Source: Aplidium turbinatum
Lineage: Eukaryota > Chordata > Ascidiacea > Aplousobranchia > Polyclinidae
Direction: 5' to 3'
NCBI GenBank assembly: GCA_918807975.1
Contig: OU964922.1
Coordinates: 32,724,329-32,788,328, forward strand
DNA length: 64,000 nt
In this document: one piece after another, positions 13,101 to 25,015 of the stretch
How the letters are laid out: every line of letters starts with the position of its first letter
Numbering within the stretch: the stretch's first letter is position 1
Position numbers and translations under genes: made by a program
Notes under the pieces: generated by a model
What the model saw: the letters and a program-made list of their open reading frames with translations, nothing else
Told to the model about the DNA's origin: nothing
The model's database searches: none

Positions 13101-13439
13101 GCAGACTTATCACTCACAGCTATTCAAACAAGCTGATTGAATAGCTACAGAAAAAAGGCCAACCCGCTGACAATAAATTTCAATAAACAAAAAATCTCAG
13201 CAAACTACGGTTAACGTTTAATAAGTTACATACATCAAATAACAAACAATCAAACCTTTGACTCCCTGCAAACCCGTCACACCCCTCTTGCCAGGGGGGC
13301 CAGGCAAACCTCTTTCACTGACGTCATCAATATTAGGAGTAGCACCACAAGAACAACAAGTCATTTCACGTGAGGTGTCCGCAATCGACCATGACATGGC
13401 AAAAATACTCACAATGACTAAGATTACTGCTTTGTCCAT
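4188..13439 (-). CDS. Ficolin-like lectin A (collagen-like plus fibrinogen-related domain), seven exons
   Basis: A secreted lectin of the ficolin type; such proteins bind acetylated sugars on microbes. Coding exons in transcript order: 13256-13439, 10522-10632, 8866-9005, 6756-6852, 5818-5914, 5408-5475, 4188-4441, total 951 bases, 316 residues. Exon 1 encodes a hydrophobic signal peptide (about residues 1-20), then a CCSC cluster and the first Gly-X-Y triplets. Exon 2 finishes the 10-triplet collagen stalk and a short coiled coil. Exons 3-7 form the FReD, with DCND/YCD cysteines, [21 protein letters not shown], the DNDND calcium motif and GAWWF. Intron 5 has a GC donor (GCGAGT at 5812-5817); all others are GT-AG. 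It is inverted relative to B-D and its introns carry Harbinger, LINE and hAT insertions. Exon chaining is inferred from paralogs and in-frame joins. Confidence 0.88.
4537..4672 (-). pseudogene. Decayed extra copy of FReD last exon in intron 6 of gene A
   Basis: On the minus strand this matches the second half of exon 7: an ATGGAAAATACGTCGAT block, GAGGGCGTATGAGTGC, TTGGTATCATTGGAAAG and CTATTTGATGG. The first half is replaced by unrelated sequence. It lies about 95 bases upstream of true exon 7 and shares its substitutions (such as ATGAAGCGTTGTGG) with the extra copies in genes B, C and D. Confidence 0.8.
7717..8559. mobile_element. PIF/Harbinger-type non-autonomous element in intron 3 of gene A
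   Basis: Perfect 16-bp terminal inverted repeats AGGTGCGTCTACACGA (7717-7732) and its complement (8544-8559), flanked by TAA at 7714-7716 and 8560-8562. A 3-bp TWA target duplication is the hallmark of PIF/Harbinger. Subterminal CTTGCTTAAGCTAG blocks extend the inverted repeats imperfectly. An ATG frame of 47 codons at 7974-8117 begins with a Lys/Cys-rich stretch (CKKCCKKRR). It may be a transposase N-terminus but is too short to assign. The 843-bp length is far below an autonomous element. Confidence 0.8.
9574..10077 (-). mobile_element. LINE reverse transcriptase C-terminal fragment in intron 2 of gene A
   Basis: An open frame of 167 codons contains RVKYLGVHLRRDL, then a region rich in aromatic and basic residues, as in the part after the catalytic core of non-LTR (CR1/I/Jockey-like) reverse transcriptases. 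The YxDD core is absent, so the copy is 5'-truncated as is usual for LINEs. Clade assignment is uncertain. Confidence 0.6.
11512..12990. mobile_element. hAT-type non-autonomous element in intron 1 of gene A
   Basis: The left end CAGGGCTTCCCAAAGTGGGG and the complement of the right end, CAGAGCTTCCCAAAC, form imperfect terminal repeats. Flanking 8-mers GCCTATAC (11504-11511) and GCATATAC (12991-12998) match at 7 of 8, as expected for a hAT target duplication. The interior (1479 bp) shows no transposase and holds a tRNA-like SINE. Confidence 0.8.
12250..12442 (-). mobile_element. tRNA-derived SINE nested in the hAT element
   Basis: On the minus strand, starting near 12442, the sequence reads TCCGCCCCGTTAGCTCAGTG, with a good A box (TTAGCTCAGTGG) and, about 40 bases on, a B box (AGTTCGACTC) followed by CGGGGTG that pairs with the start. 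It is tRNA-like but continues into an unrelated body. The lower end of the body is a guess. Confidence 0.6.
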
Positions 13440-13682
13440 GTTTGTTTTGAAATCAAAGTAATAAAAACAATAAACTTCAAATTCTGCGTTTGTTCCTGCT
13501 GTAGAATTATAACTGTTAAAAATGTTGCAATTGTTTGTCTGATTCAGTAAAGATTATTTATTGTTCATATGAAAAAAAATGTACAAAAAAACTCTAATTG
13601 AGTTTTGGCAAATTGTCTTCAACTTTATCATGACAAGCTTCAAACAACCTTTTAAGGTCCAACTTTTTTCCGGTTTTGGTTC

Positions 13683-15888
13683 CAGTGATGGGCATTATCG
13701 GCGATAATTTATCGGCGATAATTATCGGCGATAAATTTTTATCGCTTATCGTTATTGCTCAAGTATTTTTTCAGTTATCGTTATTGCCAAAGGCAATATT
13801 TGATTATCGCCGATAATTAATCGCCGATAAATTTTATTTCGAATCAACACACAAGTGGAAAGATCATGAAAAGTAATATTTTTACTAGCTACCTAGTTAA
13901 TGAAACTAAAATTAAAACCAGTTCTTCTTCAGTGCCTGAAGTGTGTGTACACAGGTCGTTATCAGGAGAGGGGGCATGCCCCCATGCAGAGACGGCCCTG
14001 ACAACACAATAATTTTTAGAGTCGCAAATTGCAATGCAATGAAATGCATGCAACAAGTCTCTTGTTGTTTTGCTGCAATGGGCAATCGCGAGTGAATTTT
14101 ATAATTAAAATGTAAGCGCACAGGTGGCACAACTTCCTTTGAAGCGAAGCGAAAGAAATTGACAAGTGGTTTGTGAAAGTGTCGCAATACGAGGCCGCTT
14201 TTACATCGGAAACATGGTCTTTCGCGCCACCTCACGATCAACTATTTTATTCTTGTGTTTTCTTTTTTCGTTGGAAGTGTTAGTTTTTAGTAATTGTCGT
14301 AAAAAAATAAAATCTTTCTCGTCAAAACATGAAACTTACTGTTTTAAGCGCATTAAATCTTTAGATGAGTAGATTAACTAAAATTGCAAGAACTTGCCTT
14401 GAGACGTGCGGTTACGTCACAAACTCAGATTAAAAGACAAAATTCACACACAACAACAACACAAGATCACTTATAGACTGTAAGATCGATTTTTTTCTAG
14501 CTCGGCGATATAACTTTAATCCAAAAATAATAACCGAATGCATAAGTGCCATTTAACTTCAAAAGTTAACCCATTTGTGCCGAAAGTGAAAGTACTTAAA
14601 AAAAATTTCGGAAAATTTAAATATTGCATAATTATGACCTAAAAAACATATCACAATTATTTTTTTCCTAATTGTGTTTGTACTTTTTGAAAAAAAGGTG
14701 TCCTATATATAAGACGCTAGGCAAATCCGTTATCAAATTTCACAAGTTTCTTTTGCGTAATGCTTAAGCGTTATTACATTTTACTTATCGCTCAAAGTGA
14801 TAAATGGGAAATGTCTTGTTCATGTCTTGTCATGTCATTATTGTCATCGAGCATTTTATTGAAATGAAAGTTCAAAAAATATGAAGATGAAAATTAGCAA
14901 AGTAACACAACATCACTGAAACAAGTCATTGCGGAATATGATATTGCTTGAAGCATTTAGCATGCAGACCGACATCACATTTTTTGCATCTTTTAGTAGT
15001 TTTTGCATGACAATAGGCGGATCGAGTTGCGAGGTAAAATTATGCTAAATACAGTATAACCTTTCTCATTTACTGTAGCCTACCTCAATCAAATTTTTTA
15101 TTCCCACTAATACAGTGCCTACATTGTAATTCTTATCTCAACAACTCAGCGTTCTGCCATTGCTTTAATGATGGTGTTCACATAGAAAACAAAAAAAGTT
15201 ATCTGAAATTATCAGTAAATTACGATAATTATGTTATTGTTCTTAAACAAACACGACTAATTTGACAAGCTTGATGGATTTCACAGTATGCACATTTTTA
15301 CTACCAATAACGCTTAAGATTACTGATAAATTTTCAAGCATTTTGCGTTTTTGGGAATTTTTTCAATTATTGCTGACTTTGCTGTAAACACTAAACAGCC
15401 CTTTAGCAGAAAGCAAAATACAAAGTTTGGAATTTTTTATGGTATTTTCATTTGATTTAATTATTTTGCTTACTGCAGTGTAACTCAATTAATAAAAGCA
15501 TCCAACTGGTATATGAAGGCAAAATTATAAGCACGGCGGTTACCTCAGTGGTTTGATTCTAGATCAAGAGGTTGAAGATTCGATACCCACTGACGCTATT
15601 GCGATTCTATTTATGCATAACTTACAAAAAGTTTTGTCCCCTTACAGTATATTATGTTCGATTTTTCGGCACGTTGATGAAAACAGTTCGTGCTGCATGG
15701 GATGGGGCACGCTAATCAAAAAAAAGAAAAAATTATTGTTATCGGACATTATCGGCGATAATTTATCGTTTATCGTTATCGCTTAACTTTTTTTTGATTT
15801 ATCGTTTATCGTTATCGCTTTAGGCATTTTTTGTTTATCGATTATCGTTATCGCTTAACTGAAAAATGAGTTATCGCGCCCAACACTG
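13683..15888. mobile_element. hAT-type element between genes A and B, with perfect 8-bp TSD
   Basis: Ends CAGTGATGGGC and GCCCAACACTG are flanked by the identical 8-mer TTTGGTTC at 13675-13682 and 15889-15896. Both subterminal regions are dense in ATCGGCGATAA/TTATCG motifs (13692-13830 and 15738-15880), probable transposase-binding arrays. At 2206 bp it has no recognisable full transposase. It ends 236 bases upstream of the gene A start codon, within its likely promoter region. Confidence 0.88.
15531..15720 (+). mobile_element. tRNA-derived SINE-like segment inside the hAT
   Basis: GGCGGTTACCTCAGTGGTTT resembles a tRNA A box and GAAGATTCGATACC a B box about 35 bases later. The body runs into an A-rich stretch at 15717-15732. 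It is a weaker match than the SINE at 53594. Confidence 0.45.
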
Positions 15889-16980
15889 TTTGGTTCGGAG
15901 AGGTCTAATTTTTTTTTCAATAAATTTTAGTATGCCTATTCGGGTGGAATGAAAAAAAAAGTTTTTTTATTAATAATAAAAGCAGATGTCTTAAAGTGGC
16001 GTTTAGGCCTAAAAATAATTTTCAAAATGATTCTGGTCATCTGCCACCTGTAACTAGGTGGTTAAATGCCCGAAAATCATGTAAACTAGAAATCGGCAAA
16101 AAATGTCATAACTTGAGAACAGGTTAAGCTAAAAACCTAACTTGAAAGACATTTGCTTTTTTAATTTAAAATAAAAATAATTTTTTACTTCATCCTGATG
16201 CCTATTACCGATTCAAACTTCTTTCCAAAGACTGTTAGACCATAACCTACTTGTGTGAGTCAACTTCACATAATTTGTACACAACTAGAACACATACCAA
16301 TTACAACAACACCAATTTGTGATCACTAAAGCAGTTTTGAAGTTAAATTTCGCTTTGCTTCATTTTGAAAAAGGAGAGATTGATTTAAACAGCCATAGTT
16401 CTGACGTACTGAAACAACATGTCAATAAAACAAAAGTATTTCTACGACCAAAAGCAGATATAAATCGCCCTAGTCATTCTGCTTTTTTGACTAGAACTTT
16501 ATCAACCGAATCATATTCGTTTTTAGTTCTATTAAAACTGTTAATATAATGCAATACCTGACATATAAAATTTCTATATATACAAACAAACGAAAATTTT
16601 GGAAATGGTTAGGATACAAAGCGTTCTGTTCATTGTAAAATACGTCACTTCCAAGCTGATACAAAATCTATGAGATAAGTTTGAGCAGGGAAATCCTCCC
16701 ACTCAAAAGATGCCGTTGGAATCTGGGTAAAATTCCTTTTCATTGCAAGTATCGTCATACTTATAGTTTTTTTTAAGAAGAACACAATCTCACTTAAAAA
16801 AATTGTCTTATTTCATTTAAAGAGATTTGGCATATCTTGCCGATTTTCATTTGCAGTGTGACCAAAACTTTCTAAGAAATCTTATTTTCTCATCTTTCGC
16901 TCTCTGGCAATGTTATTTCATCAGTTTAAGATTTACCGTTTTACAAGAAATTTATTTCAACCACAATACCCTAATGTAAC

Positions 16981-17105
16981 TTCTTCTTGCGTTTGAGGCC
17001 GCCATAGATCACGTTGTTACATCCAGGCGCAGCAGATCGAGCGTTGTTAAGTCCACATGTTTATCTTGTGGTCGGTATACAGGACATTGATAGATAATAT
17101 CCCGA
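16981..17105 (-). mobile_element. LINE 3' end fragment, same family as 53004-53447
   Basis: The reverse complement reads ATTATCTATCAATGTCCTGT and continues through ACCGACCACAAGATA to GCGGCCTCAAACGCAAGAAG. It matches the end of the LINE copy in gene D intron 4 nearly base for base, apart from a gap of about 15 bases. Only the extreme 3' end is present. Confidence 0.8.
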
Positions 17106-17299
17106 TGCCATCCGTCATTTGCAGGAAACAATACAACAACTGCACTTTTTGCACACCAAACAAAGAATACTGCAATCGGTTTTCGATTAATTTAAATTTA
17201 ATTTCCAAAGGAAAGAGTGTCAAATTGACACCCTTTATTGTACAAATGTTAAGAAAATACAATGCAAGCAAGCTGAAACTACGCCTCCAATAAAAGGTA

Positions 17300-19134
17300 T
17301 CATATTAACTAACGAAAGATTTGCCAAGGTAACAGATTGATCATAAAAAGTTTTGTTCTTCACGCAAAACAATTTTGTGATAAGTTGAGATGCGTTTCTC
17401 ATCTCCGAAGTTTTGCAATTCATTTGTTGGAAGGTTTGTTCTACCACGTTTTCATTGTTGAGTGGTGGACGTTTCAAACAGATTCTCTGCTTTTCGTTTC
17501 ATTGTTTTGTTTAATCCAAACTCAGAATAAGCTAGTGCTTTTGTGTTTGGAAGTGATATTATTTATTACAAACAAAAGCTTCTGATTGTCTTTTGATTTC
17601 ATAAAAGAACCACAATGATATCTCATGAAATATTTTGTTCGTGGGAGGCTTTCCTGTTCAATGCAAAGTCACATCTTTGTGTTTTCATTTGGAAGTGATG
17701 TAACTCAACAAAACAGAAGAAATTTTAAATCGTTTCCTTCTACAAGACACCAATTTAAACCATCACATCCTCGTCGTAATTACATTACAGGAATACAACG
17801 TTTTTACAACGTGATTTAACATGTCCAGAGCAGGATCCGCTTACAAACATTTCGAATTTATACTACTAGTGCAGATATTACAAAACTCAAGTCTGATGTA
17901 TTTTTAAATAACGATCCAACTTATAGCCTACAAATAACAATTAAAAGCAAAAAAAATTGAAATTGTTGAAGTGTTGTCAGCGTTATTCCATTTGCTAAGT
18001 TGATAAAATAACTTTTATTTTACTTCATGCCTGGTTAATGATACTCGAGATGTGTTCGTTTTGGAACAGAAGTCGAAAGCACATGCAATGACAATAAAAG
18101 AATGAAATTGTTCAGCGGGCATTTAGGAAAAGGATAGTAAGCAATTCTGTTTCAAAAAATAAGCTAAACCATCAACAGGTCTTGCAACTGGTAATCACTT
18201 GCAACACTTACAATCATTTGCAATGCTTTGTGATAGTTTAGCTTAATGCTACATCAATATCGCATGCCTTGTTTTTAACAAAGCACGTTTTTCAACAAAG
18301 CACACAACAAGCTACTACATCATCAGTGTATCGTCAATGCGCTTCCACATAACATAAAAGTTAAATGTTGTTTTTACTTTTGTTTAGTTGTGTGGACTTA
18401 AAGAAGTTAACAACTATTACTCATCATAAACGAAAGAGAATATATTCTGATGACAGCAGCTGCATCGCCACTAGATAGTTAAACGCCTGTATTTTGCTGT
18501 AACATATTTGTAACATACATAACAGTATTGCTGTAACAGGCAAGAAGTCATAGTAACTCTTAATGTAAGTGTGGCCATTTTCAATTTAACATGCACAAAC
18601 AGGTATTGTAGAAGTTAGTACAATGAGGCATAATTGGTGTGGGGAAACTTTTCCTGTTCGATGCATACTCATAACTCTGAAATATGAGGTCTCATGAAGC
18701 AAACAGGAAACTTTACATGAATTATTTTATAAAATGCACACAAACCCACGCGACTTACATTGAAAAGACGGCAATATAACGTATATGTATAATAGTACTC
18801 ACAGTAACTCATTCAGTAACTATAAGGTCACAAACCCAGACATCTCTCTTTATCAATTTAATTAATTTCTGATAAACATGTTAGTTTATTCTTGAATAGA
18901 AAAACTATGTTATATAATGCTTCTAAGTATGCCAGAAATAGCCTACAATTGCTTTTAGAAAACTGTGTTGAATATACTCAGCATTATTTCATTTTATCTT
19001 GGAAATATTAAGACTGATATCAGCGACTTTATATTGAGTAAATTATTTGCAATATTTAGTTATTTTCATTTCAAATCAGATACAGCAGCTTAAAAAATTG
19101 AGTATTTTCGTTATTGCAACAATCCAAAAAAAAG
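17300..19134. other. Upstream region of gene B, no other feature seen
   Basis: AT-rich DNA between the LINE tail and the first exon of gene B. Several short frames exist on both strands, none with a recognisable family motif. No convincing TATA box could be singled out. Confidence 0.35.
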
Positions 19135-22100
19135 ATGAGCAAAATAGTAAGTTTATTCGTATTGAGCGTCTTTGCCATTTGTGGCCAATTGCTGTCACTT
19201 CTCGCGAAGTGACGTGTTCTTGTGGGGTTGGTCCAGATGGTGATGATGTCAGTGAAAGGGGTTTACCTGGCTCCCCTGGCAAGAGGGGTGCAACGGGTTT
19301 GCAAGGAACTAAAGGTTTGTATACTGTTTTTATTTAACCAACTAAGGGGACTTAATAATGTTTTGTTTTTGGTATCAACCACTATAACGTTAACTTAAAA
19401 CATCATGTACCCACATGTATGTATGTTTCTCCTCTCTTGTTCTAGTCAATATTCAGTTTAATTTTGAAGTTCTGTTGTATGCTTTAAATTCAGATTTTTG
19501 TGGATAAGCTAAATTTAATTTGTTACATTTATTTTTTCAGTTGAATTTAATTTGAGTTGCAAACGCATGTGCTCAACAATAAATATCATGAATGTGTTTT
19601 CATTAGTACATATTTTTGTACTCATTTTAACCAGTAACGGAATAAAGCTTCTTTCATATTCATTAGCGACAACGTTCCCGTTACGTTGTTGGTGTTCGCA
19701 CTGTTCAACAGATTTTTGACGTCAAAAATTTCTTTACAATACTCAAGACATATGATCAATGCGTTTAAAGACTCAAGTTTTATTAAATCGTTATGAACAA
19801 TCTATCTCTAAGTTTTCATTTTTTACAGGTGACCGAGGTTTAAAAGGTGAAAAAGGACAAGCTGATGACACCAAATCTGCCTTAGAGAGGCTTCAGAATA
19901 AACTACAAGCACTGGAAAACAAATTGGAAAGTACGCTTTGTTTTAAAAATGTTCAAAACATTTTTATTTTTTCCATTTAAATATCGCATCTTCTATTTCA
20001 CATATCAATCTTTAGGAAAATCTATTGTTTCCTTACAAACTTGGCGTTTTTCTCTAAAAATTGATTCATCCTCATGCTAAATATTGAAAGTAGTAATAAT
20101 ATTAAACTTATCATGCTACTTTTTTGTAAGCTACAATTTACAAAATAAAACCTTTGTAATCCTTTAAGTATTTCTTTAAAATGTACTCACATATAGCATT
20201 AGGGCTATTACTGCTGTTTTCAATAACCGCAAAACCGTATTCTGCAGCAACTGATTTGCTTTCTGGGTTTAATTATTTAACAAAATAATTTCAGAAAAAG
20301 ACTGTAATGATGTCGCTAAGCAAGGTCATACAACCAATGGAGTCTATACGATTTTGACAAGAGGAAAGTTTATTGAAGTGTACTGCGATTTGGAATCTGA
20401 AGATGGGAGTTGGCTGGTAAGGGAATTATCAACGTTAGTTAATGTTCAGGCTATTTGTGAAGATAAAGGGAATATAAGTTTGAATAAAACAAATATATCA
20501 TTTGTCAGCTCACCAATATTATTCGAAAACTACTTTTCAAGACTGCAAATTTGAGACAAATTTATCATTAAACCCATAACCGTTATTTGCATATTTTTGC
20601 AACGCTTCTTTAAAATTATTCTTCAATTTCAATTTGATCGATATTTGGTAAAAGCATTTTCATGTATGCATAAGCTAGCATCATGAACATCTTGTTGATA
20701 AAGTACAAAAATTAATATGTTTATCTTAGGTGTTTCAAAGACGAAATTCTGGAAAAGTAAGCTTTTATTTGGATTGGGTGACATATCAAGCAGGATTTGG
20801 AAACAAGTATGGAGAGTTTTGGCTTGGTAAGGAAAAAATGAGGTTGAGATGCTAAAACTCTTGCTTTTACTTTTGTAATTATTCAAGATATAAATTTGAA
20901 CTTTACCAATTGAATTTTAGTCAAAAAATATTGTATCACATCTTAGTGAAGCAAAATGTGTCAAAGAACAATTCTCAACCAAGTTCACACACTAAAACTT
21001 CTAATGTAGAAAACGACAATTGTAGTACTTGAAGCACTAATCGACTAATTGGCTTACATCGCACACGGAGTAGTCCAGATTGATTAATCACTTCCACTTG
21101 TTTAGTCATTTTCCAATTATTCAATGATTAAATTGATTATGCTAATGCGTACGTGTAAAAAAAGAATAAACAATACAATCATCAGAGCTTACATAACCAA
21201 TCAAGCATTTAAATTATGTCCCAGATAATGAAGTGTGTAAATACATCGCAATCACAAACTTTCTAAAAACGGTTTAATTTAAGTTTTAATTCCAGCATCA
21301 AGGTAAATAAATCTACAGCGCATATCCTTCTTGCTTTTTTCTTTCATTAGGTTTGGATAATCTTCATGCTATCACCAGTTCAGGTTCATATAAACTTCGC
21401 ATTGATCTTGAAGACTGGGAAGGAAACACTGCTTATGCTGAGTATAGGTGAATATTTGAGTTTTTTAATTGTCGGATATAGCCAACCTCTGTTGCATTTG
21501 GTCCACATTTATTTTTTCGACTGTTTCAACTCAGTTTACTTTTCAAAAACGTAGTTTTAAATATTTCAATTTTGGCGGCTATTCTATTTAACTTTAAATT
21601 GAATCTTTGTTTTAAAAAATGCCACAGTTTAGTATTTTATCGAATGAACTCGTTTACACTTGTTGATGTTTCTCGTAGGCCATTACATCTGGTATGATAA
21701 TGTCGAAGAACTGGAAACATATAGTTTGCGATTCCAAACGAAACTAAATTTTATTATTGCGTGGTTAAATTTTTAATAGTAGAATTATACTGTGAAACTT
21801 TTCTTACTTTTTCAGCACTATAACTGTGGGTGACGCAAGCACAAACTATCGGTTGAATTTTGGAAGTTATAGTGGAACTGCAGGTGAGTTGTTGTTTATT
21901 TGTGTAGAAGTGTACATATTTTTCTTGATGAAAAATGAAGCATTCATCAACCAAAAACAATACAATTGTTGCTACCAGACCCATAGAAAGCATAGCACAA
22001 GGGTTTGAAAAGTCATATTTTTAAACCTTTGGAAAAGTTAAAAAAGAAAAGAAAATTTGATAAATGAATCAATGCAAAACGAAAGTTGTTAAAAATACCA

Positions 22101-25003
22101 AAATTGAAGGAGTATGATCCTACACAAAGTTAAATTTTATTGATTTTCTTTGTGCTTAATTGTATTTCAACTCACGATGCTTTCAAAATTGCATATGTAC
22201 AGTATATGATCAAGTAAATTGTGAATCTCTTGCATACCTAAATCTAAGGCGCATTGATAACGATTTTGTGCAGTGATAAACCAGAATTGTGCAGTGATAA
22301 AATGAGTGTTTTAGGCCGAATAATAAACAACTCATACAAAACACAAAGCAGATTACTTTCGTGTTTTCAATTTCATTTGGGTTTCAAAAAAACAATCAGC
22401 GTAACATAAATGTCGTTTTAAGTTGTCTGATTTATGATGTAGTAATGTCCGTATGGGTTTTTATCAGTTCAAGCCAAGTTTATCTGGTCAGGACAAATCG
22501 AAGTCATACAACCGATGAAGTTTATAAGTTCTTATAAAAATGAATAAGTAAGTTCTGGTGCTACTTCTAAACTTCAACTAATCGCTACTTAAAGACTTTC
22601 CTAAAGTTCCAATTTTTGCTGACTGAACGCAAAACGTGCCAGGAGAGGCACTATGTTGCTTTTGCAACGTCACAATTCCATTGTTTAACAATGGCTACAG
22701 TAAAAGAGAAATTCCTTTTCGATCTTTGTACTGTAATGGGCGCAAATTAGATTTTGAAGAAAGTCACAAATTTTATTTTTTACCATCCGATTTTTGCGCC
22801 CCTATCAATGTGGCGCCCATGGCTCGAGCCATGCCTGCCATACCTAGGTACGCCACTGCAGTTTGATATTACTGTCTATATCTTTACGAAAGGTGAAAAT
22901 GATTAAAGTTTTTTGAGTTGAAAGCTCTGGTAAAGTTTCATTTTACGAGCTAACTGAAAAAATATGAATTGTATTTCTAACAGGTGTTAGAGTAACATTT
23001 TCAAAAAAAAATTAAATGATTGATTTTCCCAGTGGAGATAAAACGGGTCAATTTGTTAGTCCTTTATCAAACAAAGTTAAATTTACAAATAAAAAGTGAA
23101 GCAAATTTGTTAAAATAGTCTTCAATCCTGAAATGTAAACGTACAAGACAGATCCGTTCTCCATAGTGACAGCATTTATTATTCTAAGCCAACTAGTCAC
23201 TATTGTTTTATCCTGTGCGCACCAAGGTATGTTTTACTACGCTTAAATTTAAAGATCCTACTTTCAACTTTAGTAAGCTGATTTTTGCTTGTTTTGAATA
23301 ATTCAATCTATTTAACTTGTTGGGAAAAATGTTAGTAGTTTACAGCTATTTAGTCTTTGACTGGTCTGTTTTGGTCCAACCAAACCAGTAAGAACTCAAA
23401 AAAATTAGTACCCAATACAAATAATAAAAAAAAACAGCACAACAAATACTTTTAAAATAATGCATAAAAAAGTTCTTTGATTTAGATATAGCTTTTCATA
23501 CTGTTCTAGAATAAATATGTGTACGTTCCAGGGATTCAGAAGAATAGGATTTCTAACCAAGCTACGTTAACTGCCAAAAAGTTGGTGTGTTAAGACAAAG
23601 TGTTGCCAGATGTCTTTTCAAATTTCAAGCAAAAATGCCATTTTAAAGCAGTGGTTGTCCAAATGTTATCCGTTAAAAACTACTCTAAACTTCATCTTAA
23701 ACAAAAAAAATTCTAAAGTGATTTTAATTAATTCATCTTGCAATAATATTTGTAAACTTACTTTATAAAAAAAGATAAAAATTTAAAAAATACTTTTCTA
23801 AGGTACATACGTTTATATCTATGTAATCAGCCAAGTAATAATCAAAAGAAAAATACTGTCAGAAGCAAACGTATTCAATAAATACATTCAATCAAAAATA
23901 TTCTATTTGAACAAGTTTGCTTCCGACAATTGTTCATGAAACTTTAAGTGGGATATAACTTTTTCTTGCTTGTTTGTGCTGTTTATATCATTGGTTATGT
24001 TTGCTACGTTAAACACATTTATTAACAACTGCAGCATATTGTGTTTGAAATAGATTTGCCATTCAGCTCATTTCTCAAATTATTAATAAAATACCGATAG
24101 TCTTCAAACAACAGTTTATGGTGTTGTTATTGTATTCTGACACTTTCTTTCGGAACCTTTTGTCGTCGATATAATAAACTCCCTATCAATTGTCAGACTA
24201 GATGTCATGACTGTGTCTTAATTTCACCGATTTCCTATTATACTTCAAACACTCTCAAATTGTATTTCTGCATCTTTCTCGGTAGGCAATTGCAGCAAAC
24301 ATTTACAGCTATAGACCCGTTTCGCTCATGAGGCTGGGCTTGTCAGTATCGTACATACATTTTGTCGAGTTTCCAAAGTCATCAAGAAATATAACAGCAA
24401 TTGGTCACGCTGTGTATTCGGGCTAAATTAATTTTGATTTCAAACGATTTTAATTCTTAAAATTAAAGGTGATTCCATGAAGGTCAAAGTAATAATCGAA
24501 AATTCGTGTGTGGGCGAGCAATTCTGCTGTGGAGCATCATGAAGCGTCGTGGGTTGAATCTTGCTTTCAATCAAACTTAAATGGAAAATACGTCGATGGA
24601 GGGCGTACGAGTGTTTGGAAAACATTTTATTGATATAATTGGAAAAAAGCGGCTATTTGATGAAATAAAAATTAATTTTTATTTAATGATTATTTGATAA
24701 AAATTAAAAATAAATTCCTTTTGATTTTAAACTATTTTTATTCTGATCATTGAAGGTGATGCATTGGTAAACCACAATAACCGACAATTCACCACAAAAG
24801 ACAACGATAATGACGCGTGGGGGAGCAATTGTGCTGTGAATTATCGTGGTGCGTGGTGGTTTCAATCTTGCTTAGATTCAAACTTGAATGGAGAATACAT
24901 CGATGGAGGGCGTACGAGTGGTCGTAACAGAATCCATTGGTATTCTTGGAAGGGAGACAGCTACTCGATGAAAAAGTCAGAAATGAAGATTCAGTTAATT
25001 TGA
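19135..25003 (+). CDS. Ficolin-like lectin B, seven exons, exon 1 frame disrupted
   Basis: Same architecture as its neighbours: exons 19135-19314, 19829-19930, 20295-20416, 20730-20826, 21351-21447, 21816-21883, 24756-25003. ATG 19135 opens a good signal peptide frame (MSKIVSLFVLSVFAICGQ). The CSCG-collagen part (from about 19190) is one frame away, so the exon sum is 914 bases, one short of a multiple of three. Aligned to exon 1 of A, a base is missing near 19179-19184. Everything downstream is open: 10 Gly-X-Y triplets, coiled coil, FReD with [26 protein letters not shown] and GAWWF. Exon 2 is three codons shorter than in A, C and D. It may be a recent pseudogene, a polymorphism or an assembly error. 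Confidence 0.85.
22639..22866. mobile_element. Transposon end fragment in intron 6 of gene B
   Basis: The right side ends in ACCTAGGTACGCCACTGCAG, whose complement CTGCAGTGGCGTACCTAGGT is a common transposon terminus. A GGCGCCCATGGCTCGAGCC block precedes it. No matching left terminus was found, so class and borders are uncertain. Confidence 0.4.
24468..24665 (+). pseudogene. Decayed extra copy of FReD last exon in intron 6 of gene B
   Basis: It begins with the exon 7 acceptor context AAAG/GTGATTC and ends with TTTGATGAAAT. It retains GGAAAATACGTCGATGGAGG and GCGTACGAGTG, but has lost the segment encoding the DNDND calcium site and meets a stop after about 24 codons. It lies about 90 bases before true exon 7. 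It keeps a usable-looking acceptor but cannot code for a full FReD end. Confidence 0.85.
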
Positions 25004-25009
25004 TGCTTC

Positions 25010-25015
25010 AATAAA
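25010..25015 (+). promoter_or_regulatory. Poly(A) signal of gene B
   Basis: AATAAA starts six bases after the TGA stop, in the block TGATGCTTCAATAAAAAACT that is conserved behind genes B, C and D. The 3' UTR is therefore probably only a few tens of bases. Confidence 0.75.

Noticed and set aside
24468-24665. Functional alternative last exon of gene B
   Set aside because: The acceptor looks usable, but the frame stops after about 24 codons, lacks the calcium site and second Cys pair, and the other copies stop even earlier.
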